A stretch of 64,000 nt of DNA, taken from Niabella sp. (lineage in GTDB: Bacteria; Bacteroidota; Bacteroidia; Chitinophagales; Chitinophagaceae). Both the position numbers and the translations under genes were made by a program. Below, in pieces: positions 1-8,828 of this stretch. Every line of letters starts with the position of its first letter. Position 1 is the stretch's first letter. Location of the stretch: positions 62,001 to 126,000 of the forward strand of contig NZ_JASLGT010000017.1 in NCBI RefSeq assembly GCF_030150205.1, written 5' to 3'. The notes below the pieces were generated by a model, which saw only the letters and a program-made list of their open reading frames with translations, made no database searches and was not told where the DNA came from.

Positions 1-258
1 CTATCCCACAAAGAAACCCTTCGTCATATAGATAATGCTTTGCAACAGCTATCACCTATGCGAAGAAAAGTAATGGAGTTGTTTATACATACGGGTATGT
101 CGCGCAAGGAAATTGGGGCAGAACTGGGTATAAAAGACGAAACTGTAAAAAGCCACCTGGCCGCGGCTCGGGACTACATTACCGGCTATCTGAAGAAAAG
201 AGGGCAACTTCCTGTTGTACTCATTTTATGGATCTTAAAAATCTTCAACAATGACTGA
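1..258 (+). CDS. ECF-type RNA polymerase sigma factor, C-terminal part
   Basis: The frame is open at the left edge of the window, so only about 85 C-terminal residues are visible. They contain a sigma-70 region 4 helix-turn-helix: the stretch RKEIGAELGIKDETVKSHL is the typical -35 recognition helix pair, preceded by LSPMRRKVMELF, the usual first helix. The protein would direct RNA polymerase to a few target promoters, normally under control of a FecR-type anti-sigma factor. Its stop codon overlaps the start of the FecR gene by 8 bases, so the two are translationally coupled. The family assignment is firm; the regulon cannot be read from this window. Confidence 0.9.
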   Translation, partial: LSHKETLRHIDNALQQLSPMRRKVMELFIHTGMSRKEIGAELGIKDETVKSHLAAARDYITGYLKKRGQLPVVLILWILKIFNND

Positions 259-1483
259 TAATACACTTGTAATAAAATCATTGATAAAAAAACATTTGGA
301 AGGTAGCGCTACCGCACAGGAAGAAGCCGCATTCATCCAGTTATGGAATTTATACGACGATGAAGAGCTGGCACAGTTGATAGAAGAAGTAAATGCGGAA
401 ATGCCATCACCGCCAGCAGAAAATCTGCCAAAGGTGGATGCAGCTGCTTTAGCCCACAAAATTGTGACAATAGCAGCTGCCCGAAAAGCGGCACAAAGAA
501 AACAAACTTTGGTAAAATATGCTGTACCTATTGCTGCCAGCGTATTGCTTGCAGTTGGGTTGTGGATGAACAAAGTGCTTTCAGAAAGGCAACAATATAA
601 AGTAATATGCGGTGCTTCAATAGAAGCCGGTGACATAAATACCACGGAATTTAATTGCACTATTAAAGATGGCGAAAAGAACTATCTGGCGGATAGCAAT
701 ACAAGCCTGCAGTTGCGATATAGCGGTCTAAGGGTAATACAACGGCCTGGAAAGATTGTTTATCAACAACATAATGGCACCGATGACACAACTCGTTTCC
801 AAGGGCACGAAATTAGCACAGCTCCGGAACAACAATACCTGGTGGTGTTACCTGGCAATACCGTTTTGCGACTAAATGCCCAAACCAAGTTGAAAATTGC
901 ACCTGACCCATCAACAGGCACCTTAACAGCATCCCTGATGCAGGGAGAAGTATTTGCTGAAAGCCAGGGAGCGTTAACAATGACCGGACCTAATATCAAT
1001 ATCACCAGCCAGGGCGGCAGTTTTGACCTGCGGGCCATAGAAGGCGGCAGTTTGATTGCTGTATCAAAAGGCAGCCTGGAAGCCAGTTTACCTTCAGGTA
1101 ACTCCGAAACTTTGAACTTTAGCGATTGGTCCGCCTTTGTCAAAATAAAAGATAAAGAGATAATTAAGGATAGTATTATGACCCAAAGGTGTGGGGATAT
1201 CGAAGGTCTTACTGTTTGGAAAAATACAGAACGGGTGTATGAAAACGTGCCTCTGGCAGCTTTTGTAGACCAGATGCAGTATTGGTATGGGATTCGGTTT
1301 ACAGATCTGAAATGCCTGGATAAGCAGAAGAGAATAACTACCCGCTTATGTTATAAAGCCACCCGGGAGGATTTTTTTGCTGTATTGCGGCATAATGGTT
1401 TTAAAGTGTATACTACCAGCAGTGGTTATACATTCTGTAATCCGGAGCGAGAAAAAAAAGAGCAAATAGTGGCAAGACAATAA
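251..1483 (+). CDS. FecR family anti-sigma factor
   Basis: A 410-residue protein with an N-terminal cytoplasmic part, one membrane segment at about residues 90-108 (YAVPIAASVLLAVGLWM), a periplasmic FecR domain (about 180-290) and a C-terminal DUF4974-like domain (about 325-400). It should hold the upstream sigma factor and release it on a signal from a TonB-dependent outer-membrane receptor. The ATG overlaps the sigma gene. In this phylum a SusC/TonB receptor and SusD-like gene usually follow directly. Here they are absent and an insertion-sequence remnant lies downstream, so the pair may have lost its receptor genes or act on a distant one. Confidence 0.93.
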   Translation: MTDNTLVIKSLIKKHLEGSATAQEEAAFIQLWNLYDDEELAQLIEEVNAEMPSPPAENLPKVDAAALAHKIVTIAAARKAAQRKQTLVKYAVPIAASVLLAVGLWMNKVLSERQQYKVICGASIEAGDINTTEFNCTIKDGEKNYLADSNTSLQLRYSGLRVIQRPGKIVYQQHNGTDDTTRFQGHEISTAPEQQYLVVLPGNTVLRLNAQTKLKIAPDPSTGTLTASLMQGEVFAESQGALTMTGPNINITSQGGSFDLRAIEGGSLIAVSKGSLEASLPSGNSETLNFSDWSAFVKIKDKEIIKDSIMTQRCGDIEGLTVWKNTERVYENVPLAAFVDQMQYWYGIRFTDLKCLDKQKRITTRLCYKATREDFFAVLRHNGFKVYTTSSGYTFCNPEREKKEQIVARQ

Positions 1484-1605
1484 TTGGTAAAAAACAAATT
1501 AGACGAGATTGCATTTTAAGTTTCTAAAATATCTCTTTATTAAATACCATTGATGCCAGAAGCTATCGCTAGGAATATCCAAAGCGCCAGATACCGGTCT
1601 AAAAA

Positions 1606-1866
1606 GGACACTGTATCATAAAGTGTGTAAGTTAAAATCGAGTCTTAACAGATTCGATTTTTTAACTTTAAACACAATATGAACAAATGAAAGCAGAAGA
1701 TTTCTTATCCGATGACTTTTTGAAGCAGTTCAAAACAGGTGAACAGCTCAATGAGTTCTTAGCCAGTATCCAGAACAGGAAGCTTTCAGGCTGCTTCAAA
1801 AGTCCTATTGCTCGGCAAGGTATGATGCAGATTTTGAGGTTGGATATGCACAGCTGGAAATCGTGA
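1606..1866 (+). mobile_element. IS256-like insertion sequence remnant (left end)
   Basis: Positions 1606-1631 resemble the terminal inverted repeat of IS256-family elements of Bacteroidota (GGACACTGTATC, then AAAGTGTGTAAG). They are followed about 55 bases later by the first codons of a transposase. The matching right end was not found, and the coding part breaks off after about 35 recognisable codons. The element is therefore dead. It sits just behind the FecR gene, where receptor genes would be expected. Confidence 0.6.
1687..1866 (+). pseudogene. Truncated IS256-family transposase
   Basis: The reading begins MKAEDFLSDDFLKQFKTGEQ, which I recognise as the usual N-terminus of IS256-type (mutator) transposases in this phylum. 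After LNEFLASIQNRK the similarity ends and the frame stops at 1866 after 59 codons; a full protein has about 400. The catalytic DDE domain is absent, so the fragment is inactive. Confidence 0.6.
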
Positions 1867-1961
1867 GGCAGAAAGTGAGTCGGGCGATACAGGAATTAAA
1901 AGAGATTGGCTCTCTTATATTTAAAGAGGCAGGTCGCTTTCCGCGGCTAAATATAGTTTAA
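1803..1961 (+). pseudogene. C-terminal coding fragment of unknown origin
   Basis: A second frame, overlapping the end of the transposase remnant, reads through about 52 codons with protein-like composition (VRQKVSRAIQELKEIGSLIF, then KEAGRFPRL) and ends at a TAA. It has no start codon and is joined directly to the transposase fragment. It is most simply the 3' end of a gene cut by the insertion or deletion event. I do not recognise the family. Confidence 0.35.
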
Positions 1962-2097
1962 AATGGATTTTGATTTTACGATTATTGCGCCCTTATATCG
2001 TGCTGTTACAGTCAAATTTTGCCGTAAACAAAAATTTGTTTTATCCAAAAGAGAATTTTAAGTAGCTTTTCAAAGCAGTTTGTTTAACTAAAATCAA

Positions 2098-2715
2098 ATG
2101 TTTAATCCCGAGGCACTAATTCAATATGGCGGGTTACTACTTGTTTGCCTGGCAATTTATGGGCAGGTAGGCCTTTTTTTCTGTTTCTTTCTTCCAAGTG
2201 GAGGGCTGCTTTTTATGGCAGGCGTATTGATTGCTACCAATGTGCTGGACCATAGCTTTTTTACGCTGTGCAGCTTAGGAATTTTAGCTTCGCTAATGGG
2301 AAATATTACGGGTTATATTGTCGGTTATAAGACAGGGACTGTTTTATATCGCAGGGAAGATTCAGCTTTTTTTAAAAAGCAGTATTTAACAAAAGCGAAA
2401 AACTTTTATAAAAGATATGGCGGCATGGCATTGATTGTTGGTGCATTTCTTCCTTTGATTCGCACTTTCACTCCCATTGTTGCGGGCATCATCCAACAAA
2501 AATTCAGCCGTTTTTTGTTATTTGCCTTTATTGGTTCTGTGGGATGGATACTTTGTTTTTCAATTGCCGGTTATGTAATAGGAACCATGCCCTTTTTACG
2601 CCCTTACCTTAATTATGTAGTGATGGCAATTATTGTGCTGGTTACGGTGCCTGTTGTAATTAAAATTATACGAAGATTCAAAAAAGAAAAACAATCTCCT
2701 GATGCAGATATTTAA
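2098..2715 (+). CDS. DedA family membrane protein
   Basis: A 205-residue polytopic membrane protein of the DedA/SNARE-associated (VTT domain) family, implicated in undecaprenyl phosphate or phospholipid flipping and envelope homeostasis. The diagnostic segment GAFLPLIRTFTPIVAG (about residues 121-136) matches the conserved F-x-R-x-x-P-x-x-AG region. GNITGYIVGYKTG is the other conserved loop (about 68-80). Hydrophobic segments lie near 8-28, 33-50, 55-75, 135-160 and 170-190. The length is typical. The ATG at 2098 gives a complete first helix. It stands alone, after the IS remnant. Confidence 0.88.
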   Translation: MFNPEALIQYGGLLLVCLAIYGQVGLFFCFFLPSGGLLFMAGVLIATNVLDHSFFTLCSLGILASLMGNITGYIVGYKTGTVLYRREDSAFFKKQYLTKAKNFYKRYGGMALIVGAFLPLIRTFTPIVAGIIQQKFSRFLLFAFIGSVGWILCFSIAGYVIGTMPFLRPYLNYVVMAIIVLVTVPVVIKIIRRFKKEKQSPDADI

Positions 2716-3240
2716 TCTTCTTTTTGTAAAGGGAACCATATTGAAGCAACTCCATCTGATATCTTCTAAATTTATACCTGATTTCCTTTTTTGAGTCCAG
2801 GTAATCCGGCAATATATTTTTTTTGTTGTAGTATGTTATTAATAGTGTATCTTCTGCAACGCAATAGCACATAAAGTAATTTAAATTTTCTACGGTTCTT
2901 ATTTCTCTGACTTTTTGTATTCCTGTCTCTTTCCGTTTTCATTCACGCAGTTTAACCAAAATCAATCATAAATAACGGTTGGGTTTCAATAAGGAAGCCT
3001 GATAACAGAATTGGGGGAGTTGGGTATTTCTTCAGTCCTCCAAGTGTTTTGATCACTATTTGAATTTGATACCATGTATTTTTAAAAGACAGCACCGGGC
3101 GCACATGCAGTTTAGCTGGATGAATGAAGCCCATATTATCAGGCATAATCGTTGAACAATAATTATGCACTTATAGACCATTGATCATTATAAACAAACC
3201 TGTTACGTCACAAACCTTCCCGATAAATATATTTACTTAT
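2716..3240 (+). other. Intergenic region, no gene recognised
   Basis: About 525 AT-rich bases between the DedA gene and a small hypothetical gene. Short open frames occur on the minus strand, but none has protein-like composition that I recognise. I see no tRNA, strong terminator or clear repeat. Confidence 0.4.
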
Positions 3241-3489
3241 ATGACATCCGAACAAATAGCCAGCGCCATACAAAAACAAAACCGACCCGTATTCGAGATC
3301 TGGTTTAAAAGTCGTTCTTCAATTAAAGGGCTATTTATACAAACAACAGACTATAATGAATTAAAGCTGAAAAATTTTTGGCGGATTGTAGATGAAAGCA
3401 GGATTGCTGAATATGACAAGACCGGAAATAAAGATCTGGCCCGTGTTTTTTATGGAGATGGATTTACAAAGCTGGAGATTACCGGCTAA
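3241..3489 (+). CDS. Small hypothetical protein
   Basis: An 82-residue soluble protein starting MTSEQIASAIQKQNRPVFEI. The frame can be extended upstream to a TTG at 3181, but the extension is low in complexity and the ATG at 3241 gives a normal polar N-terminus. The composition is charged and aromatic (FWRIVDESRIAEYDKTGNKD), with no signal peptide or membrane segment. No family is recognised. The nearest neighbour is a convergent small gene. Confidence 0.5.
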   Translation: MTSEQIASAIQKQNRPVFEIWFKSRSSIKGLFIQTTDYNELKLKNFWRIVDESRIAEYDKTGNKDLARVFYGDGFTKLEITG

Positions 3490-3498
3490 TGGCGCCTT

Positions 3499-3798
3499 CT
3501 AAAGGCTACCGGCTTTTCTTTTAAACTCCAACAGGCAATACGTAATATGCTCAGTAAGCGATTGCTGTAACTGTAATATGTCGTTTCGTTTATAAGTGCG
3601 TATCAAATCTTTGGCCTCCAGGCCCAATTGGTATTGCAGCCGGCGCTCGTATCTTCCACACAACTGGTGAAATACATTTTCGTCTGTTTGACGGTCTAAT
3701 TTCCCAGCCTGCTCTTTAAAATCGTGGTAAAGCTCTTCAAACAATCGAAACGCAGTTTTCCGGAAGCTGGTTATTATTAAAACAGGATCTTGTTCCAT
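3499..3798 (-). CDS. Hypothetical helical protein
   Basis: A 99-residue, highly charged, probably all-helical protein (FEELYHDFKEQAGKLDRQ; LQQSLTEHITYCLLEFKRK) without signal peptide or membrane segment. The open frame extends upstream to 3972, but the extension reads like non-coding sequence. The ATG at 3798 (MEQDPVLII) is the better start. It is convergent with the preceding small gene, 9 bases apart. No function is recognised. Confidence 0.45.
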   Translation of the reverse strand: MEQDPVLIITSFRKTAFRLFEELYHDFKEQAGKLDRQTDENVFHQLCGRYERRLQYQLGLEAKDLIRTYKRNDILQLQQSLTEHITYCLLEFKRKAGSL

Positions 3799-4203
3799 GT
3801 TGTTTCGTTCTGCGGTTAATAAACATAATAGCAAACTGATATCCATACCAACGCTTACCGGCACCAAAACGGACTGTGCCCTGTTGGAGATTTTAAGCCT
3901 GTTATTCAGTCCCGTATCCCGGGAAAAAAGCTGCCGAGCTAATCCCCTGGCTTTTCCTGTAATGATACCCAAAAATCCCTAAAAAAGTAGAACAGGTCAT
4001 GGGAGTAATTTACAGTTCCTGAATATACCGCTTTTTTAGGGCAAACTCGTTAATATATTGCTGAGCTTTTTTAGCGTGTTTACTCTTTATACGAACAGTT
4101 CTCAAAGAGCGGCCCCAAAATTGTTAACTAATTTGGCCAAACAACCTGTTTTATGACCCGGGGCCATACAATTCATAAAAAAAATCGTCCCTATTCCTTA
4201 AAT

Positions 4204-4368
4204 CTATTGTTTGCCTTTTATACACTTGATATAAATAACCAGGTTTTTGCGCTGCCCAGCCAGGTGCAGAGTAACATAATTACCATTTATTTCTAACACG
4301 GTATATTGTCTTTTAGAATCGAACGGAGACTGCAGTGTAACTGTGTCTCCGATTTTTATATTTTCCAT
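4204..4368 (-). CDS. Small hypothetical protein with SH3-like look
   Basis: 54 residues starting MENIKIGDTVTLQSP, followed by YTVLEINGNYVTLHLAGQ. The pattern of IGDTV, a V-L-E-I-N-G turn and alternating hydrophobic strands suggests a small beta-barrel (KOW/SH3-like) fold; this is inference. The open frame extends upstream into the end of the helicase gene, but the extension is not protein-like, so the ATG at 4368 is chosen. It lies downstream of the helicase in the same direction and may be co-transcribed. Confidence 0.4.
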   Translation of the reverse strand: MENIKIGDTVTLQSPFDSKRQYTVLEINGNYVTLHLAGQRKNLVIYIKCIKGKQ

Positions 4369-4474
4369 TAATACATTTTTATGCCACTGTATTTTATGAT
4401 GCAGGCTTATTTCCTGAAAGCTTTCACCTAAAATAAAAATATGGCTAGGAGCTCTGGCACTACTGCATTGTTGA

Positions 4475-5755
4475 TTAAATATGCTGCATAAACGACCGGC
4501 CCTTTCTTTTAGCCGGGCGGTTTGTTCGGCGCGGTATCTGCAACGAATCCGCTGCTTTAAAATCATCTCCGTGCATCAGGGGTACATCAAAAGCATGCCC
4601 CTTTATAACCGGTATGGTTTTACGGATCAGTTTTTGAATATCGCGTAAATACAATTTCTCCTCATAATCGCAAAAAGAAATAGCAATGCCTTCTGCGCCT
4701 GCTCTTCCCGTACGCCCGATACGATGTACATAGGTTTCCGGTTCATTTGGCAGCTCATAGTTGATCACATGTCCCATGTGGTCTACATCAATCCCTCTGG
4801 CTGCAATATCCGTGGCCACTAACACCTTTATTGCCCCTTTTTTAAAATTCAGTAGCGCCGTTTGCCTTGCAGACTGCGATTTGTTTCCGTGTATGGCAGC
4901 AGCTTTTATACCCGCACCAGTAAGATTTTGGGTAATCTTATCGGCTCCATGTTTTGTTCTCGCAAATACCAGCACTGTCTGAATGCGCTCATCTTTCAGT
5001 AACTGCAACAACAACGAAGGCTTAAACCGCTTTTCTGTGTAATACAACGATTGTTGTATACGGTCAACTGTTGTTGCCGGTGGCGTTACTGTTATTTTTA
5101 TTGGCTGGCTTAACAGCGTACCGGCTAATTGTTGAATTTCCGTAGGCATGGTTGCAGAAAACAGGATTGTTTGTCTTTGCAAAGGTAATCTGGACAGGAT
5201 CTTTCGCACATCATTCACAAAGCCCATATCCAGCATACGGTCAGCCTCATCCAGTACCAGGTATTGAATATTGCTTAAAGAAAGGCAGCCCTGGTTAAGT
5301 AAATCCAGCAAACGGCCGGGAGTTGCAATAAGAACATCAGCCTTTTGCCGCAATGCTTTCACCTGGTTATATTGAGATACGCCTCCAAAAACTGCCAGGT
5401 GTTTTAACGAAAGGTACTTTCCGTAAACACCAAAACTTTCCGCCACCTGTAGCGCCAGCTCCCGCGTAGGTACTAAAATTAAAGCCCGGCAATTATTTTG
5501 CTTTGTTGCTCCCTGCAGGTGCAACAGTTGCAATAGCGGAAGGGCAAAAGAGGCCGTTTTGCCGGTGCCGGTTTGAGCACAGGCAAGCACATCTCTGTTT
5601 TGCAAAATTACCGGGATGGATTGTTCCTGTACAGGAGTGGGTGTAGTATAGCATGTGTCGCTTAGCGCTTTTAGCAAAGGCGCAATGAGCTGTAAATTGT
5701 TAAATGACAAAATTAAGTAAATTAAAAAATGATAAAATAGGGCAAGGCTATTCAC
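4475..5755 (-). CDS. DEAD-box RNA helicase (RhlE-like)
   Basis: A 426-residue ATP-dependent RNA helicase. All core motifs are visible: Q motif (TPTPVQEQSIP, about 38-48), motif I AQTGTGKT (about 60-67), PTRELA, TPGR, DEAD (about 169-172), SAT (about 200-202), and HRIGRTGRAG near residue 340. The C-terminus is a short basic tail (RRTNRPAKRKGRS), as in RhlE-type proteins. Such enzymes remodel structured RNA in ribosome assembly, often in the cold. The ATG at 5755 adds a hydrophobic 15-residue leader that does not look native; a TTG at 5710 (LSFNNLQLI) would match the usual N-terminus. It sits near desaturase and RRM genes. Confidence 0.92.
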   Translation of the reverse strand: MNSLALFYHFLIYLILSFNNLQLIAPLLKALSDTCYTTPTPVQEQSIPVILQNRDVLACAQTGTGKTASFALPLLQLLHLQGATKQNNCRALILVPTRELALQVAESFGVYGKYLSLKHLAVFGGVSQYNQVKALRQKADVLIATPGRLLDLLNQGCLSLSNIQYLVLDEADRMLDMGFVNDVRKILSRLPLQRQTILFSATMPTEIQQLAGTLLSQPIKITVTPPATTVDRIQQSLYYTEKRFKPSLLLQLLKDERIQTVLVFARTKHGADKITQNLTGAGIKAAAIHGNKSQSARQTALLNFKKGAIKVLVATDIAARGIDVDHMGHVINYELPNEPETYVHRIGRTGRAGAEGIAISFCDYEEKLYLRDIQKLIRKTIPVIKGHAFDVPLMHGDDFKAADSLQIPRRTNRPAKRKGRSFMQHI

Positions 5756-6455
5756 AAACAGTGCGAAGGCGATGCCTGTCTTACGTTAAGCAATCACTAT
5801 ATTTGAATGGAGGAAGGAAGACAAATCCAGTGTAGGATAACATACAAAGAACCGAAGGTAGTTCATTCAACCGGTATTGATCATTATATTTTCACAGCGG
5901 TGACGTTTCGTGCTTTTTCTGAAAAATAGAAATCATTCATTACCGGTGGGTTTTGGCTTTGTTTATAATCAATGTTTTATATAAACCCTGGTAGTCTATA
6001 ACAGCAAATCAAAGTCAGGTGCTTGATGAAAATTTCATTTTAAAAAAGGCCTGCATCCATCTCAGCCATTAGAGGTCAGCCAATTATCGAATACCGGCCG
6101 CAGCAAACAGGGTAATAAATACGTTGCCTTATTAACCTATTGCAAATAATCAGAACTATTACAATCCCGATAATGGCGATTCTTTAACACCGGCAAAGCC
6201 AGTAAATATCAATAATGCCGGTTTAAATAAGTATCTTACGAAAATATTTAACTACATATTTAAAATGTCTGCCTGAAACGGAGCACAATTATTATTCTCC
6301 ACACAACACAATGTGCGAAATTCAAACCAGCTGCTAAAGTCTTCCACCAACGGCGAACAATAATAGAATATACGGATAAATCCGATGCGAGAGAGCTTTT
6401 CGAATCAAAGGTTACCCCAATACATCGGGCGTTTAAAAACAATAAAAATTTACGA
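5756..6455 (+). other. Long intergenic region, nothing recognised
   Basis: About 700 AT-rich bases between the divergently oriented helicase and desaturase genes. It must hold both promoters, but I could not point to a clean TTTG/TAnnTTTG pair for the desaturase. No RNA gene, repeat or credible ORF was seen. The length would allow a leader RNA or regulatory RNA, for which there is no direct evidence. Confidence 0.4.
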
Positions 6456-7508
6456 ATGAAAATTTTAGCCGCCTTAACGGATCCCGTTTATACAAATAAA
6501 GCCCATTTTAGCCGCTACGAAAATTTCTGGCTCCGCTTTATGAATGACAAACGGGATCTTCCCTTTATGTATCTGCTTACCCGGATCCATATTTTTATAT
6601 TGCCGGTTGCACTGCTGCTTTTTACCCCCCTGTTAAAAGGATGGGCATGGTGGTTGGTAGCTGGTGTTTATTTTTACTTTTCCCAGTTTTATTTTAAGGG
6701 CCGCTTCGGGTTAATGTTCCATTGCCTGTGCCATAGGAAAATGTTCAAGCCCGGTTATCAGCAAAAAATTCATGGATACATCAGCTGGATTATTTGCCCG
6801 CTGTTTGGACATACTCCGGAAAGTTATTTCAGCCACCACATGGGAATGCATCATGTTGAAAACAATAACGAAGAAGACTCCAGCAGTACGATGCATTACC
6901 AAAGGGATAGTTTCAAAAGCTTTTTATCCTATTTCTTTAACTTTCTGTTTTTGGGAGTGATACAAACCTTTCAGTATTTATATAGCCGTAAAAGGAAGAA
7001 ATTGTACACCCGGTTAACTGTTGGAGAATGGTCATACATCATTTTTTGTATTGTGCTCTGTTTTGTCAATTTGAAGGCCACATTAATGGTATGTGTTTTT
7101 CCGTTGCTGTTTGCCCGGTTTGTAATGATGCTGGGGAACTGGGCACAACATTCGTTTATAGACGGCAGCAATCCTGAAAATATCTATACAAATTCAATTA
7201 ACTGTATTAATACGCCCTATAATCACACATGCTGGAATGATGGGTACCATATCATACATCACCTGCGGCCGGGTATGCATTATACAGACATGCCGCAGGA
7301 GTTTTTAAAGCGGCAGGATGAGTTTGCACGGCAGAAAGCCATTGTATTTGATGGCATCCATTATCTTCATGTTTTTTATTATTTAATGACCCGGCAATAT
7401 AATAAACTGGCCAGTAATCTGGTTAACATCAATAATACATTTGAAACCAGGGAACAGGCTATTTGCCTGATGAGGCAGCGCACACAAAGGATCCCGGGTA
7501 AATCCTGA
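6456..7508 (+). CDS. Fatty acid desaturase family membrane protein
   Basis: A 350-residue integral membrane di-iron protein. Three histidine boxes are visible: H89-x3-H93 (HCLCH), H127/H128-x3-H132-H133 (HHMGMHH) and H265-x2-H268-H269 (HIIHH), plus a histidine in NWAQHSF (about 229-235). Hydrophobic segments flank the boxes near 40-80, 105-115, 160-175 and 190-225. The family introduces double bonds into fatty acyl chains, or hydroxylates related lipids or carotenoids; the exact substrate cannot be read from sequence. It precedes an AraC-type regulator and lies near a second, unrelated desaturase. Confidence 0.87.
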   Translation: MKILAALTDPVYTNKAHFSRYENFWLRFMNDKRDLPFMYLLTRIHIFILPVALLLFTPLLKGWAWWLVAGVYFYFSQFYFKGRFGLMFHCLCHRKMFKPGYQQKIHGYISWIICPLFGHTPESYFSHHMGMHHVENNNEEDSSSTMHYQRDSFKSFLSYFFNFLFLGVIQTFQYLYSRKRKKLYTRLTVGEWSYIIFCIVLCFVNLKATLMVCVFPLLFARFVMMLGNWAQHSFIDGSNPENIYTNSINCINTPYNHTCWNDGYHIIHHLRPGMHYTDMPQEFLKRQDEFARQKAIVFDGIHYLHVFYYLMTRQYNKLASNLVNINNTFETREQAICLMRQRTQRIPGKS

Positions 7509-7651
7509 TTCATGCCATTGATCTTTTCCTCAAAATGAGTCTTTTGATAACATGCCTCACAATCAGGCCCGGATAACAACTCTGTAAAGTGTGAGTGTGC
7601 GTACATGATGAAACCGGCCGGGGAGGAATTCTAGCCAGGTAAAGCGTAGCA

Positions 7652-8212
7652 ATGAGGATATATATAAAATACATGGTAAGCCTCCGATGCAAAATGGTAG
7701 TACAGGAGGAATTGAAAAAACTGGGTATTCAGCACGGTTCTGTAGATCTTGGCGTGGTTGATCTTCAGGAAACAATTACCGAAGGCCAGCGCCATCTGCT
7801 TGGAATAAACTTGCTTAAATATGGCCTGGAATTACTGGACGACAAAAAGAGTATCCTGATTGAGAAAATAAAAAACGTTGTAACGGAAATGATCCACCAT
7901 GCGGACGAATTACCTAAAGTAAACTATTCTGATTATATCAGTAAACAGTTAGGATACAGCTATACTTATCTTTCCAACACCTTTTCAGAGGTAAAGGGCA
8001 TCAACCTGCAGCAATTTATCATTATGCATAAAATTGAAAAAGTAAAGGAATTGTTATTATATGATGAGCTGAACCTGACAGAAATTTCTTACAGACTTAA
8101 TTATAGTAGTGCAGCGCATTTATCTAACCAGTTTAAAAAGATCACAGGACTAACTCCTTCTTTTTATAAGCAATTGAAGCTAAAACGTAAGCAAAACCTC
8201 GAAAACCTGTGA
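7652..8212 (+). CDS. AraC-type regulator with HMA-like N-terminus
   Basis: A 186-residue protein. The C-terminal 100 residues form an AraC double helix-turn-helix (QLGYSYTYLSNTFSEVKGIN; then LTEISYRLNYSSAAHLSNQF and KITGLTPSFYK). The N-terminal 75 residues (IKYMVSLRCKMVVQEELKKL) have the length and pattern of a heavy-metal-associated ferredoxin-like domain, but with a single Cys instead of CxxC. This domain pair is common in Chitinophagaceae; its ligand is not known to me. The ATG at 7652 gives the complete first strand. It follows the desaturase by 143 bases. Confidence 0.85.
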   Translation: MRIYIKYMVSLRCKMVVQEELKKLGIQHGSVDLGVVDLQETITEGQRHLLGINLLKYGLELLDDKKSILIEKIKNVVTEMIHHADELPKVNYSDYISKQLGYSYTYLSNTFSEVKGINLQQFIIMHKIEKVKELLLYDELNLTEISYRLNYSSAAHLSNQFKKITGLTPSFYKQLKLKRKQNLENL

Positions 8213-8309
8213 TATTTGTAAGTTTAATGAATGCATGTGTAGTAATAGCGACTCAAAAACACCTGACCTTTGTTGCGTAACAAATCCGTTACAAATTAAA
8301 TAAAATGTC

Positions 8310-8531
8310 ATGTACACAGGTAAAATCACAAACAATGAAAATTTTAAAATGATAGGAGATTGGACCAGTCAGTCAAAGACACTTAAAGAAAAATATCCGC
8401 TTTTAGTGGATGCCGATCTGAAATTTGAAAAAGGAAAAGAGAATGACTTACTCACCAGGGTAGGAACCCGGCTTAACAAAAAAAGAGACGAGGTAATTAA
8501 TATTCTCAGGAAAGTACAACCCATTGCCTAA
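8310..8531 (+). CDS. CsbD-like general stress protein
   Basis: A 73-residue hydrophilic protein (KMIGDWTSQSKTLKEKYPLL, then DADLKFEKGKENDLLTRVGT). The order W-x-x-x-x-K-x-L-K-x-K-Y, DLKFEKGKE and a final NKKRDEVINIL helix matches the CsbD-like short proteins of Bacteroidota. They are induced by general stress, with unknown biochemistry. A strong terminator follows at 8584-8612, so this is probably a monocistronic transcript. An inverted repeat GTAAC/GTTAC lies at 8277-8292, shortly upstream. Confidence 0.75.
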   Translation: MYTGKITNNENFKMIGDWTSQSKTLKEKYPLLVDADLKFEKGKENDLLTRVGTRLNKKRDEVINILRKVQPIA

Positions 8532-8583
8532 CCCTTCATCTGTTTTATATACCAGTAAAGAAATCCATCTTATTGAAAACGCG

Positions 8584-8612
8584 GGGCAGAAAGAAATCTT
8601 CTGCCCTTTTTT
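8584..8612 (+). terminator. Rho-independent terminator after the CsbD-like gene
   Basis: A perfect 8-bp stem, GGGCAGAA / TTCTGCCC, with a 7-base loop, directly followed by six T residues. It ends the transcript of the CsbD-like gene. Confidence 0.88.
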
Positions 8613-8681
8613 GTTGTTGCATTATAGCCATTAAAAAGGCGAAACGATCCATCGCCCATCGCTACAGCTATCGCATTCTAT

Positions 8682-8712
8682 TTGACCATATGATCAAAAG
8701 GTTGTATCTTTA
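8682..8712 (+). promoter_or_regulatory. Promoter of the acyl desaturase gene
   Basis: TTTG at 8682-8685, a 19-base spacer, then TATCTTTA at 8705-8712. This matches the Bacteroidota -33/-7 pattern TTTG-N19-TAnnTTTG with one mismatch in the last base. It leaves a leader of about 110 bases before the desaturase ATG. Confidence 0.6.
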
Positions 8713-8828
8713 GCTGGTTACAGATACAGCGAAACATCCACGGGTTCCCGCTCCCCTTCTTCTTCTCATTCAAAAGCGGCTCCTTTTTATACCGTTTTCT
8801 GCATTCCTGTTTTACGCATCATAGTATT

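Noticed and set aside
4369..4566. Longer version of the small SH3-like gene overlapping the helicase end
   Set aside because: The upstream part has no protein-like pattern and overlaps the helicase coding sequence by about 90 bases.
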